Of a DNA stretch of 64,000 nucleotides, positions 42,692-53,734 are shown piece by piece. The DNA is taken from contig CM060127.1 of the NCBI GenBank assembly GCA_030522415.1, positions 7,055,207 to 7,119,206 on the forward strand, written 5' to 3'. The position numbers were made by a program, and so were the translations under genes. The DNA comes from Channallabes apus (lineage: Eukaryota > Chordata > Actinopteri > Siluriformes > Clariidae). The notes under the pieces are model-generated. The model saw only the letters and a program-made list of their open reading frames with translations, was not told the origin of the DNA and did not search any database. Position 1 is the stretch's first letter, and every line of letters starts with the position of its first letter.

Positions 42692-44725
42692 AACAGGAAG
42701 TTCCGGTTCAGAGGGAGGTTGCGCGCTGGACGGACCAATCGGTGGCCACGTTACAGGACGCACTCGATGACGCAGACTGGGACATGTTCAGAAACAGCTC
42801 CAATGATGACGTCAGCGTATTTACGGAAGCGGTTGTGGGATTTATTGGGAAGCTAGTAGACGATACGGTGGAGAAAAAGACTATCAGAACGTTTCCCAAC
42901 CAGAAGCCGTGGGTGGATAAAACCATCCGCGATGCTCTAAGATCTCGCACAGCTGCCTACAACACGGGACTTGTGTCAGGGGACATGGAACCATACAAGG
43001 CTGCGTCATACAACGTGCGGAAGGCGGTGAAAGAGGCGACGCAGCGCTACAGGAGAAAACTAGAGTCACAGCTTCAACAGAGTGACTCTAGGAGCCTGTG
43101 GCAGGGACTGAGAACAATAACGGATTATAAAGCACCAACATCCGGTATGACGAACGTGGACGCGACTCTGGCAGACGAGCTCAACACCTTCTATGCTCAC
43201 TTCGAGGCTGCAGCTAAAGACGCTAGCGATGCAAATGCTAACGGTGCTAATACTAACGGCGCTAATGCTATCGGCGCTAACGGCTGCAGACAGGAAGACA
43301 CTGCCAGCACCGGGAACGCGTTCATCATCTCCGAGCACGACGTGAGGAGAGCCTTCAAGAGAGTGAACACCAGGAAAGCAGCAGGACCAGACGGCATCTC
43401 AGGTCGTATCCTCAGAGCCTGCGCAGACCAGCTAGCACCTGTGTTCACTGAGATATTCAACATCTCCTTATCTCAGTCGGTGATCCCCACGTGCTTCAAA
43501 GAGTCCATCATTGTTCCTGTCCCGAAGAAACCACATCCTGCTTCCCTCAATGACTATCGCCCTGTAGCCGTCACCTCAGTAGTGATGAAGTGCTTTGAAC
43601 GCCTTATCAGAGACTTCATCATTTCTTCACTACCCGACACACTGGACCCACTACAGTTTGCATACCGTCAGAACCTCTCCACAGACGATGCAATCTCTCA
43701 TCTCCTCCACACATCACTCACTCACCTGGACACTAGGAAAGGGAATTATGTTAAAATGCTCTTCATCGACTACAGCTCTGCTTTTAATACCATAATTCCC
43801 TCCACACTCACCACCAAGATGGAGCACCTGGGACTCAGCTCATCTATATGTCAGTGGATCTCCAATTTCCTTACTGGCAGACCACAGGCAGTAAGGATGG
43901 GCGGACATGTCTCAGCTACACTCACTCTCAGCACTGGAGCCCCCCAGGGTTGTGTTCTGAGCCCCCTGCTGTACTCTTTGTACACCCACGACTACGTGGC
44001 CACTACCAACTCCACCTCCATCATCAAGTTTGCTGACTTACACCGTCGTGGTCGGACTGATCACCAACAATGATGAGTCGGACTACCTAGAGGAGATTGG
44101 AAATCTGGAGAACTGGTGCCAGAGGAACAATCTCCTCCTGAACGTCAGTAAGACAAAGGAGCTGATAGTTGACTTTAGTACAAAGCAGGAGAGGAACTAC
44201 CAGACCCCCGTCATCAACAGGAGCCCAGTGGAGAGAGTGGGCAGCTTCAGATACCTCGTTGTTCACATCACGCAGGACCTGTCATGGTCCTGTCACATCA
44301 ACACCGTGGTGAAAAAAGCCCGGCAGCGTCTCTACCACCTCAGACGCTTGAGAGACTTTAGACTGCCCTCCAAGGTGCTCAGGAACTTCTACTCCTGCAC
44401 CATAGAGAGCATCCTGATGGGAAACATCACGACCTGGTTCGGGAACAGCACCATGCAGGACAGACGAGCTCTACAGAGGATGGTGCGATCAGCCGAGCGC
44501 ATCATCCGCACTGAGCTCCCTGACCTGCACTCGATCTACAGCAAGCGGTGCTGGACTAAGGCCAGGAAGATCATGAAGGACCTCAGTCACCCCAGTAATG
44601 GACTGTTCTCTTTGTTGCGGTCTGGGAAGCGATTCCGCTCCCTAAAGGCCAACACAGAGAGGCTGAGGAGGAGCTTCTTCCTGCAGGCGATAAGGTCTCT
44701 CAATCACACCTCCACACAGGACTAA
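42667..44725 (+). pseudogene. LINE reverse transcriptase, catalytic box broken
   Basis: 42667-44073 gives MPKYNQRLKQEVPVQREVAR, AGPDGISGRILRACADQLAP, VPVPKKPHPASLNDYRPVAV, FIDYSSAFNTII and TGAPQGCVLSPLLYSLYTHD. At KFAD a one-base insertion removes the second catalytic Asp and ends the frame. 44030-44725 continues with VVGLITNNDESDYL, NNLLLNVSKTKELIVDF, LSWSCHINTVVKKARQRLY, WFGNSTMQDRRALQRMVRSA and a C-terminus ending TSTQD. Otherwise the copy is well preserved. Confidence 0.85.
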
Positions 44726-44745
44726 TAACATCTTTTTAAGCTCAC

Positions 44746-45146
44746 AACACTGACTGGGGCGGCGCGGTGGTGTAGTGGTTAGCACTGTCGCCTTGCACCT
44801 CCAGGGTCTGGGTTCGATTCCCCGGCCAGGCTCGATTCCCGTCTCTGTGTGCATGGAGTTTGCATGTTCTCCCCGTGCTTGGTGGGTTTCCTCCGGGTAC
44901 TCCGGTTTCCTCCCACAGTCCAAAGATATGCAGGTTAGGCTAATTGGCATTCCTAAATTGCCCGTAGTGTGTGATTGGGTGTGTGAGTGTGTGTATGTGT
45001 GTGTGCCCTGCGATGGATTGGCACCCTGTCCAGGGTGTACCCCGCCTAGTGCCCGAAGTCTCCTGGGATAGGCTCCAGGTCCCCCGCGACCCTGAACACA
45101 GGATTAAGCGGTATAGAAAATGAATGAATGAATGAACACTGACTGG
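44746..45146 (+). mobile_element. V-SINE/HE1-type tRNA SINE with 12-bp duplication
   Basis: The direct repeat AACACTGACTGG at 44746-44757 and 45135-45146 flanks 44758-45134. The head GGGCGGCGCGGTGGTGTAGTGG has an A box, and the B box GGTTCGATTCC is at 44811-44821. The central domain contains CCTGCGATGGATTGGCACCC and the end GCGGTATAGAAAATGAATG with AATG repeats, as in fish V-SINEs (family knowledge). It lies inside the 3' UTR of the LINE, so it inserted later. Confidence 0.93.
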
Positions 45147-45534
45147 ACAATCATGGACACATTCATACACACTTGCACTAAATATTTATACATCTGGACA
45201 ATTGCACATGTCACTTTCATTAGTCACCTTTCATGCATATTTACACAACCACTGACACTTTAAATTCTATATACATATATACTCTATCTACCCTATATTT
45301 CTATATTTTACAATATTTTATTATGCCCTTATTGTACAGTTAATTTTACTAGTTAAATTTATTTCTTTAGTATTTCCTTTTTATTGATTATTTATTTTAC
45401 GTACAAGCTTTTATTTTCTTTTTAAGGTCACTGGCGGTCGTGTAAGCATTTCACTGCATATTATACTGTGTATGACTGTGTATGTGACAAATAAAATTTG
45501 AATTTGAAATTGAATTTGATTTGAATTTGATTGT

Positions 45535-46170
45535 TTTTGTGTGCTCTCTCCAGCTTTGCATGTTCTCTCCTCTGCCTGTTCATGTAAAAATACCAACAAC
45601 AACAAAAAAACAAAGAAAAATTCTGTCCCTCAGTTCCAGGTTCATCTCTTCATCCTTCTGCCTTTTGTCTCAGTGGTTACTCTCCCACACAGTCTGTCTG
45701 TCTGTTTCAAAGTCTGTTTGCAGCATTTGCAGACCCAGTGACCATCGTCCCTGCATTTAGCAATGGAGTTCCTTGACTCTAAGCACACGCTTCTTGGTGA
45801 AGCGTGTCCAGATGTCAGAGATCACAGCAAATCTGTCTTTATTAGTCTCACAAGTGGAAAATCTGCATTGTCATTGCAGAAAAGTGGACAGTGCAAGACA
45901 AAAACAGCTAATAGAAAAACTGTACCAAGAGTAGAGACATAAATATGGACACGTGGAAAATGCTTCAATTTCATTGGCTGTCACTGAATGTCAGCTATTC
46001 TCGGCTGGCCTGCGGGGGATCATTTCAGGAATTGTCTTGTTAACTCAGGTGAGAATGTTGACAAGCACAAGGCTGTAGATCATTATGTCAGGCTGATTAG
46101 CTTAGAATGGCAGACTTGACATGTTAAAAAGAGGGTGATGCTTGAAATCATTGTTCTTCCATTGTTAACC
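45535..46170. other. Spacer ahead of a Tc1 pseudogene
   Basis: 45780-46130 probably includes the 5' part of the Tc1 element but no TIR was recognised. The small frames at 45521-45760 are unassigned. Confidence 0.35.
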
Positions 46171-46920
46171 ATGGTGACCTGCAAAGAAAAGCATGCAGTC
46201 ATCATTGCATTGCATAAAAATGGCTTCACAGGCAAGGATATTGTGGCTACTAAGACTGCACCTAAATCAACAATTTATAGGATCATCAAGAACTTCAAGG
46301 AAAGAGGTTCAATTCTTGTTAAGAAGGCTTCTGGGCATCCAAGAAAGTCTAGCAAGCGCCAGGATCATCTCCTAAAGAGGAGTCAGCTGCGGAATCGGGG
46401 TGCCACCAGTGCAGAGCTTGCTCAGGAATGGCAGCAGGCAGGTGTTAGCGCATCTGCATGCACAGTGAGGCGAAGACTTTTGGAAGATGGCCAGGTGTCA
46501 AGAAGGGCAGCAAAAAAGCCACTTCTCTCCAAAAAAAACATCAGGGACAGATTGATCCTCTGCACAAAGTATGGTGAATGACCTGCTGAGGACTGGGGCA
46601 AAGTCATATTCTCAGATGAAGCCGCTTTACAATTGTTTGGGGCATCTGGAAAAAGGCTTGTCCAGAGATGAAATGGTGAGTGCTACCATCAGTCCATTCA
46701 TGTGTGGGGTTGCTTCTCATCCATGGTCTGGAAACTCCCCAGATCTTAATCCCATTGAGAACTTGTGGTCAATTCTCAAGAGGCGGGTGGACAAACAAAA
46801 ACCCACTAATTCTGACAAACTCCAAGAAGTGATTATGAAAGAATGGGTTGCTATCAGTTAGGATTTGGCTCAGAAGTTGATTGAGAGCATACCCAGTCGA
46901 ATTGATATGTATTTATTCTT
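46171..46920 (+). pseudogene. Tc1-like transposase pseudogene
   Basis: From MVTCKEKHAVIIALHKNGF the frame gives an HTH region (KDIVATKTAPKSTIYRIIKN), the GHPRKSSKRQD linker, LAQEWQQAGVSASACTVRRR and SRRAAKKPLLSKKN. After a shift near 46577 the first catalytic Asp region (KVIFSDE) follows. A deletion after HVWGCFSS jumps to GNSPDLNPIENLWSILKRRV, which holds the last catalytic residue. The second Asp (FQHDGAPCH region) is missing. It belongs to a different Tc1 subfamily from the element at 31218. Confidence 0.85.
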
Positions 46921-46936
46921 CATTTTTTTCTGTTCT

Positions 46937-47038
46937 TCAATGATGCTACTTCTTTGACTGCGCTTTCTCCATTAATAATAATAATAATTATTATTATTAT
47001 TAATGGAGAAAGCGCAGTCAAAGAAGTAGCATCATTGA
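46937..47038. repeat. Perfect 102-bp palindrome
   Basis: 51-base arms meet with no loop at 46987/46988. Each arm contains the block GATGCTACTTCTTTGACTG followed by CGCTTTCTCC and ATTAATAATAATAATAA. No mismatch is visible in the arms; symmetry breaks at 46936/47039. It lies directly after the Tc1 pseudogene. It could extrude as a cruciform or fold into a long RNA hairpin. Confidence 0.92.
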
Positions 47039-47955
47039 CATCATTGAATCGGCCCGCCGTGAATAGCTGGAACTCAGTAACAGCCAATGAAATTGAAGCA
47101 TTTTCCACGTGGTGGAATCTCAATTTTGAAATCTCAATTGCAAACATGCATTTAGTACTGAAGCATAACTTGATAATGTAATGGCATGGTTATATCCAAA
47201 ACTTGGTTTGTGGCTATTAAATAATAAGACTTCACTTATTCAGCCGAAACACTTTTAATTGAAATTGCAATTAATTGTTACCATCTCCATGTGCCGGTGC
47301 TCCAGATGGCCAGTCCGTCACTGCATATTACTGTAGTAGTACACGAAAAAAATGCTGGGTTTCTGTAAACACATCGTTGGGTTGTTTATGCTGGGTCAAA
47401 TTTCTGTGTTATTTCGGGTACTTTTATCTCAAACATTGGGTTGCTTTTGCTATGAATACTAAAAGTGCTGCATGATTAAACTAAATGCAAAAAAAAAAAA
47501 AGGTTTCGTCCCTAGACCTTTTGTTCCGGTGTTTATGGGTGAACACGATGATTTAAGAATTTAATTAAAAACTAATATATATATATGTGACATTTTAATT
47601 CAAATCCAACATTTTAATGGTTAGTGATAGGTGCATGGTCGTCAACTCGCACGTTCTGTGATATTCCATTGTCATTCATATTGCCATAGTTTTTAGAGCC
47701 ATTTACTGATGCATTCTGTGAGGGTTGCCCACTAGAGGGCAGTGTTGAATTAAAGAGGCGTTTGCATGTCTCAAAACAGCATTTACGACAGCGCCTATCT
47801 TAAAATTACTGAACCCTGATAAACCATTTATAGTAGAGGTCAGTCCATCTGTCATGTCTCGTGCAGGATTTTAGGACTGACTTCTTCGAAATGTCCCACG
47901 CCCGTTTCTGCATCTCATTAAGGACTGCTGGCATGCCAAACTGGGCCCACGGTGT
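47039..47955. other. Spacer with a repeat block shared with 13965-14165
   Basis: 47510-47705 matches the reverse complement of 13965-14165, including the ends around CATTGTCATTCATATTGCC. The same edge (CATTTTAATGGTTAGTGAT) also appears at 53795-53813 and inverted at 57719-57740. No gene was identified. Confidence 0.5.
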
Positions 47956-47960
47956 ATTGC

Positions 47961-48558
47961 TGTCATGTTCCTCTGTGTGCAGAAAGGCGGACGCATACGC
48001 AGGAGAATGTTTCAAACTTGTTTTTATTAACTTAGATATTCTCTTGGAAAAAATCCTCTTTTTAACTCAAAGTCTCTCTTTTCGTAATTCGATTTTTTTA
48101 AATAAGGAAAACCAAACAAACACTAAACAGACTCTCCGTCTACCGCACACTCCCTGTGTGGGTAGCCCCCCGGAGTCCCACTTGTCCCTCGGACGCGCGT
48201 CAGGTCCAAAACCTGCCTGAGGCGTTTTCCAGGCGCACTTTGCCGAGCACGACAGGTGCGCTTCCCGGTGTCCGGTGATCGGGATGAATTAGCGCTGTGA
48301 GGGAGAGATGACAGTAATCCTTTAGCGAGAAGAGGCACAGAACGGGACAAACACACAGACACACAACTGTGAACGGACGAGACACTACGGGCTCGACCGG
48401 CTTAAATAAGGACACAACAGGATAGGACACAGGTGTAGGTGTTCTTGTGATTAGGGAGACATACCAACGTTGACACACTAGGTGGGGACAAAGTGTCGGC
48501 TCAATAATCCGGAGACCCAGATCTTATTTCCCCGGGCCGCGGTGGTACCGATGTTACA
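47961..48558 (-). repeat. 3' LTR of the chromodomain Gypsy element
   Basis: 598 bp, the same as 52888-53485. On the minus strand it starts TGTAACATCGG and ends CATGACA. A 13-base poly-G (minus strand; 48562-48574) lies just upstream and probably forms part of the polypurine tract. Confidence 0.95.
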
Positions 48559-50640
48559 GTACCCCCCCCCCCCCAGAACCGGCCTCTCGGGGGAGGCGAG
48601 GGCGACCCCGACGTCTTCCTTGAGGAGGTCGGAGCTCCCGTGTGGCCGGAGCCGACTGACCCGGAGGGCGTCCCGGAGGTCGAGGAGCTGGGCGGTCCGG
48701 CAGTTCCTGGTGAAATGTGGTGATTAACTCACGGTTTAGGATGTCTTTGGCCGGGACCCAGCTTCTCTCCTCCGGACCGTAACCCTCCCAGTCCACGAGA
48801 TACTGGAGAGCTCCTTTCCTCCTCCGCGAGTCCAAGAGCTGGGTTACCTTGAAGGCCGGGGTGCCCTCGATCTCTACGGCCCCAGGCAGCGAGGGCTCAG
48901 CCCTGCCCTCGTCTAGGGGTCCCCGGATCACCGGCCTTAGAAGGGAGACATGAAAGACAGGGTTGATTCGCATATGAGAGGGTAATTTCAGCTTATAGGA
49001 AACAGGGTTAATTTGGGATAAAATGACAAAGGGACCTATGTAACGGGGGGTGAGTTTACGGCATGGGAGGTGAAGGTTGACGTCCCGTGTCGAGAGCCAC
49101 ACTCGATCGCCTACCTGGAGCGGAGGTCCTTCCTTCCTTTGTCTATCGCCATATGTTTTAAACCGAATGATTGCCCGGGCGATGTGCGCATGCGCATCTT
49201 CCCAGACTTTTTCCGCTTTTTTGAACCACGTATCCACCATGGGTACCTCGGTGGGCGTGGTGTCCCAGGGACAGAGCGGGGGTTGGTAACCTAGCACGCA
49301 TTGAAAGGGCGTTAGACCGGTAGTGGAATGGATTAACGAGTTCTGAGCGTATTCTGCCCACAGTAGCCAGCTGGCCCATTCGTGTTGTCGGCTGCTACAG
49401 TATGCCCGCAGATATCTCCCTAGTTCCTGAACAGTCCGCTCTGCCTGTCCATTAGACTCGGGGTGATAGCCTGACGTTAGACTAACTGTGGTCCCCAATT
49501 TCTGGAAAAAAGCTTTCCAGACTTTGGCGATAAATTGGGGACCACGATCTGAAACAATATCTTCGGGCATGCCGTAGTGGCGAAACACTGTTGAAAAAAG
49601 GGCTTCTGTTACCTGAGTAGCAGTAGGGAGGGAGCCAAATGGAATGAACCGACACCCCTTAGAGAATCGGTCGACAACCACTAATACCGTCGTGTACCCT
49701 TGAGACACCGGCAGGTCCGTGACGAAGTCGACCGCAATGTGCGACCACGGCCGGTTTGGTGTCGGTAGGGGCATTAGTTTACCAACGGGTAGGCTACGAG
49801 ATGTTTTGGTTGTAGCGCATACCGCACATGACGAAACCACTCTCCGCACGGTTTCTCTCATTCCCGGCCACCAGTATTTTCGTGCGATGTTTTGGAAGGT
49901 GCGCGTTATCCCGGGATGTCCGGATGCCACACTCGTGTGAACCGTGCTCACAACACCCTCTCGCAGCGCCCCGGGGACATAGACTCTGTCCGGAGGGCAC
50001 CCGGGGGGCGCAGGGTCTGTCTGCCCCTCCCGAGCGATCTCCGCGTCCCATTCCCACGTCACCGGGGCGATCACGAGCGGCGCGGGGAGAATCGGCTCAG
50101 GTTTTATTGAGGAGGGGGCCGCTGGGTAACAGCGGGACAATGCATCGGCTTTTTTATTCTTAGATCCGGGCCGGTAGGTGATATGAAAGTGAAACCGTGT
50201 GAAGAACAATGACCATCGGGCTTGCCGGGGGTTTAGCCTTTTAGCTTGTTGGATGTATTCGAGGTTACGGTGATCAGTGTACACAATGAATGGATATTTG
50301 GCTCCCTCTAGCCAATGTCGCCATTCCTCTAACGCCGCCTTCACTGCGAGCAGTTCTCTGTTGCCGATATCATAATTTTGCTCCGCTGACGTCAGTTTTC
50401 TCGAGAAAAAAGCACAGGGGTGAAGTTTCTCGGGTTTCCCATAGCGCTGAGACAATACCGCCCCTAATCCCACCTCTGAGGCGTCTACCTCGACGATGAA
50501 TGGCTTCTCGGGATCCGGAAGCCGTAAAACGGGTGCAGTAGTAAAGGCCCGTTTTAAGGTGTTGAATGCGTTCTCCGCTTCCGCGGAGAGCGTCTTCAAC
50601 TTCTTGGGCTTCCCCTTCAGCATGGTGGTGAGGGGCGTGG
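48554..50640 (-). CDS. Gypsy pol C-terminal half: RNase H, integrase, chromodomain
   Basis: This frame continues pol after the frameshift near 50640. It opens with a [17 protein letters not shown] connection and RNase H ([28 protein letters not shown] block, [12 protein letters not shown]). It then shows the integrase zinc finger ([14 protein letters not shown]...CAVC), the DDE core with [17 protein letters not shown] and [13 protein letters not shown], a C-terminal [13 protein letters not shown] region, and a chromodomain ([20 protein letters not shown]) near its end. The last residues (GSGGGGVL) are encoded by the G-run at the LTR edge. All catalytic residues are present. The first Met at 50623 is not a natural start. 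Confidence 0.93.
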
Positions 50641-52893
50641 CTATGAACTAAAGTTGCGAATAAAGCGCCTGTAGAAATTAGCAAACCCGAGAAAGCTCTG
50701 TAGCGCCTTTACTGACCGTGGCACCGGCCATTGTGTTACCGCCTTTACCTTAGCGATCTCCATCTCGACCCCCAGTGGCCCAATGCGGTAGCCGAGAAAG
50801 GCGATCTCCTTTTTATGGAACTCGCATTTCTCCGCCTTCGCATAGAGCCCGTGCGCGCGCAGCCGGCGAAGGACGGCGGTCACCTGAGCGACGTGCTCTG
50901 AATATGACCGCGAGTACACTAGAATATCATCCAGATATACTATCACATATCGGTTCAACATATCTCGAAACACGTCGTTCATGAACCCCTGAAACACCGC
51001 AGGCGCGTTTACCAGCCCATACGACATAACATTATATTGATAATGTCCCGATGAGGTGCTAAACGCGGTCTTCCACTCGTCGCCCTTACGCACACGAACG
51101 AGATTATATGCGCTGCGGAGATCGAGTTTTGTGAAGATGGAGGCGCCGCGGAGCTGGTCGATAGCGGCCGGAACCAGTGGCAGTGGGTGCTTGTATTTTA
51201 TGGTTACAGCATTGAGTCCTCTATAATCTATGCATGGGCGAAGGCCCCCGCCTTTTTTCTCAATAAAAAAGAAACCAGCCGAGGCGGGTGACGTGGATCT
51301 GCTAATGAGCCCCTGCCGGAGAGCCTCGTCCACGTATTCCTCCATTGCCCTGGTCTCGTCCAGCGACAGCGGATAAATACGTGCATAAGGCGGTGCCTTC
51401 CCCGGCAGGAGCTCAATGGCACAATCCCACGGACGGTGGGGAGGAAGTCTCGCTGCTGCCCTAACACTAAACACATCGTGAAACTTCGCATACACTGGGG
51501 GCACACTAGTGGATACCTGGCAGGTCGGGCTTTCTATGGTTGTAGTTTGGACCACCAACGTGGGTGGTGTGCATGTTTGCGCGCATCGGGGGGACCATGA
51601 GAGGATGCGAGGCTTGGCCCAATTGAATTTCGGGTTATGAAGGCTGAGCCAAGGGAGGCCCAGTACGACGGAAGGATCAGCCTGGGAGATTACATAAAAC
51701 TGTATTTCTTCAGAGTGATCGGGGAAAGTTAACCGAAGGGGCGCAGACATGGTTTTTAACGGCGAGTGTTTTAACGTGTTGCCATCCAGTGCTTTGATGG
51801 TTATCGGATGCGGAAGCTTCGACACGGGAGCTCGCAGCGCGGAAAGCAGAGATGCAGAGATGAGATTGCCGGCCGATCCCGAATCTATTAAAGGAGAAAC
51901 AGACATGGTAGTGTTATTAAAGGTTATGGTAGCAGGTAAACAAAAAGGTGAAGGGGTGCGCAGTGGTGTGCTCTCAGTTACATTCAGGGATGGGCAGGAA
52001 CTGATTTTGTGCCCATCTCGCCCACAGTACAGGCACAGCCCCGCCTTCATTCTTCTGGCACGCTCCGCAGCGGTGAGATGTGACGCCCCGATCTCCATGT
52101 CGCTCGCCGGGGCTTCCTCCCGACCAGGTGGCAGCGGCTGGAGGGCAGGTCCCCTGCCGACAGGTTCAGATCGCCTCAAAGGGCGGGGTGGTGGCCGCCG
52201 CTGTTGCTGGCGCAGATGCTGGTCGAGTTTGATGGCGAGGGAGATGGTGTCCTCGAGACTGAGCTCAACATCCCGGCACGCCAGCTCCATCTGGATCTCC
52301 GAGTTGAGCCCATCTCGGAATCGGGCCAGCAGACTCCTGTCACACCACCCACTTTCCGCCGCGAGAACCTGAAACCGGACGGCGTAGTCGGACACGGGTC
52401 CCTGCCCTTGTCGGATCTTCAGCAGCTGCTGCTCACCTGATCGACCCTGGTCCGGGTGGTCAAAAACGGTGCGAAGCGCCTCGACGAATCGGTGATACCG
52501 CGTGACGGTAGGTCCCCCTGCACTCCATACGGCCGTGGCCCATTCCAGCGCTTGCCCGGTGAGGTGCTGAGTAAGGAAGCTCACCTTTTGCTGATCCGTC
52601 ATATTTGGGAAATCGGTGAGGTACAACTCGCATGCCAGAAGAAATCGTTTACACCCGTCAGGGTCTCCCCCGTATCGTTCGGGAGGTGTTGGGCGAGGGG
52701 CTGCTGGCGGTCGTGGTGGAGATGCTGGTGGTGACCGAGCAGTAGCCAGTTGCGAAACGCTGCAGGCGAGGTCATGAACAGCCCGGGCTAGAGTTCCGAT
52801 TTCCTGCTGCTGTTCGCGCAGGTACCGGTGAAACCGCACGTCATCAGGCAGGGACACTCCTGCTGCGTCCTGAAAGGTCCGTTCATCTGTCAT
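50641..52893 (-). CDS. Gypsy gag-protease-RT ORF
   Basis: The frame encodes a gag with [20 protein letters not shown] and [13 protein letters not shown], a zinc knuckle [14 protein letters not shown], an aspartic protease ([12 protein letters not shown]), then RT with [36 protein letters not shown] and the catalytic [12 protein letters not shown]. It stops at NFSS after RT through a one-base shift. The start is set at 52893: this ATG lies within the final six bases of the LTR (CATGACA), giving [12 protein letters not shown]. The next in-frame Met is ~95 residues on, inside conserved gag. An ATG at 52923, wholly in the LTR, is the alternative. Confidence 0.93.
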   Translation of the reverse strand: MTDERTFQDAAGVSLPDDVRFHRYLREQQQEIGTLARAVHDLACSVSQLATARSPPASPPRPPAAPRPTPPERYGGDPDGCKRFLLACELYLTDFPNMTDQQKVSFLTQHLTGQALEWATAVWSAGGPTVTRYHRFVEALRTVFDHPDQGRSGEQQLLKIRQGQGPVSDYAVRFQVLAAESGWCDRSLLARFRDGLNSEIQMELACRDVELSLEDTISLAIKLDQHLRQQQRRPPPRPLRRSEPVGRGPALQPLPPGREEAPASDMEIGASHLTAAERARRMKAGLCLYCGRDGHKISSCPSLNVTESTPLRTPSPFCLPATITFNNTTMSVSPLIDSGSAGNLISASLLSALRAPVSKLPHPITIKALDGNTLKHSPLKTMSAPLRLTFPDHSEEIQFYVISQADPSVVLGLPWLSLHNPKFNWAKPRILSWSPRCAQTCTPPTLVVQTTTIESPTCQVSTSVPPVYAKFHDVFSVRAAARLPPHRPWDCAIELLPGKAPPYARIYPLSLDETRAMEEYVDEALRQGLISRSTSPASAGFFFIEKKGGGLRPCIDYRGLNAVTIKYKHPLPLVPAAIDQLRGASIFTKLDLRSAYNLVRVRKGDEWKTAFSTSSGHYQYNVMSYGLVNAPAVFQGFMNDVFRDMLNRYVIVYLDDILVYSRSYSEHVAQVTAVLRRLRAHGLYAKAEKCEFHKKEIAFLGYRIGPLGVEMEIAKVKAVTQWPVPRSVKALQSFLGFANFYRRFIRNFSS
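52877..52885 (-). promoter_or_regulatory. Probable self-primer binding site
   Basis: Two bases after the LTR end, the minus strand reads TGAACGGAC. It does not begin TGG as tRNA-primed sites usually do. It is exactly complementary to GTCCGTTCA at 53305-53297, ~30 bases after the LTR TATA-like box, where the transcript should start. Chromodomain elements of the Tf1/sushi group prime from their own mRNA 5' end, and this fits. The functional claim is inference. Confidence 0.6.
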
Positions 52894-53485
52894 GTTCCTC
52901 TGTGTGCAGAAAGGCGGACGCATACGCAGGAGAATGTTTCAAACTTGTTTTTATTAACTTAGATATTCTCTTGGAAAAAATCCTCTTTTTAACTCAAAGT
53001 CTCTCTTTTCGTAATTCGATTTTTTTAAATAAGGAAAACCAAACAAACACTAAACAGACTCTCCGTCTACCGCACACTCCCTGTGTGGGTAGCCCCCCGG
53101 AGTCCCACTTGTCCCTCGGACGCGCGTCAGGTCCAAAACCTGCCTGAGGCGTTTTCCAGGCGCACTTTGCCGAGCACGACAGGTGCGCTTCCCGGTGTCC
53201 GGTGATCGGGATGAATTAGCGCTGTGAGGGAGAGATGACAGTAATCCTTTAGCGAGAAGAGGCACAGAACGGGACAAACACACAGACACACAACTGTGAA
53301 CGGACGAGACACTACGGGCTCGACCGGCTTAAATAAGGACACAACAGGATAGGACACAGGTGTAGGTGTTCTTGTGATTAGGGAGACATACCAACGTTGA
53401 CACACTAGGTGGGGACAAAGTGTCGGCTCAATAATCCGGAGACCCAGATCTTATTTCCCCGGGCCGCGGTGGTACCGATGTTACA
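52888..53485 (-). repeat. 5' LTR of the chromodomain Gypsy element
   Basis: It carries a TATA-like TTATTTAAG (53336-53328), the presumed transcript start near 53305, and AATAAA (52955-52950) about 62 bases before its end. It matches 47961-48558. Confidence 0.95.
53297..53336 (-). promoter_or_regulatory. LTR core promoter: TATA-like box and predicted transcript start
   Basis: TTATTTAAG at 53336-53328 is followed ~30 bases on by GTCCGTTCA (53305-53297), the candidate 5' end of the RNA and self-primer. The same arrangement exists in the 3' LTR. Confidence 0.55.
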
Positions 53486-53490
53486 ATTGC

Positions 53491-53697
53491 GTCATTGCTT
53501 ATGTTTTTGTTGTAGAGGATTATTTATGTTGGTGGAAACACGTTAATAAAACTTCACTTTGATTGACATTCCTGCATCTGCGTCTGCTATCCTACACAAG
53601 ACATGACACATTCTCTAGTTAGTAAGTAAGCAAATAAAAGATAAATGAATAAATAGCTTTAAATGGTATTTCAGTCTAGTAAAAATACCCTAGCATG

Positions 53698-53734
<37 letters not shown>

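Larger units (their letters stand above)
41740..45534 (+). mobile_element. Rex1/Babar-like LINE, near full length
   Basis: A 5' leader (from about TTGACTTCAAGATGGCGCC at 41750) is followed by endonuclease, RT and a 3' UTR with terminal repeats of ATTTGA type at 45495-45534. A V-SINE interrupts the 3' UTR. The start is set by the shared leader with the minus copy and is approximate. It is inactive: the endonuclease GDFN region is deleted and the RT FADD box is broken. Confidence 0.82.
47956..53490 (-). mobile_element. Chromodomain Gypsy (Tf1/sushi-like) element, nearly intact
   Basis: Two 598-bp LTRs, with no difference noticed by eye, flank a complete gag-protease-RT-RNase H-integrase-chromodomain coding region on the minus strand. 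ATTGC at 47956-47960 and 53486-53490 is the 5-bp target duplication. A single frameshift at ~50640 is the only coding lesion seen. Identical LTRs imply a very recent insertion, so this family is probably still active in the host. Confidence 0.96.

Noticed and set aside
46920..47181. Poly-isoleucine protein frames on both strands
   Set aside because: They result from the palindrome with its ATT repeats; identical peptides on both strands are expected from symmetry.
47861..48015. Gypsy RNase H fragment (PDKPFIVEV on the plus strand near 47815)
   Set aside because: Only about ten residues match before stops; too short to support.
51749..52372. 207-codon plus-strand frame inside the Gypsy gag region
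   Set aside because: It is an antisense shadow of GC-rich gag coding sequence.
47956..53490. Endogenous retrovirus with envelope
   Set aside because: The coding region ends with integrase and chromodomain at the polypurine tract; there is no room for or trace of an env gene.
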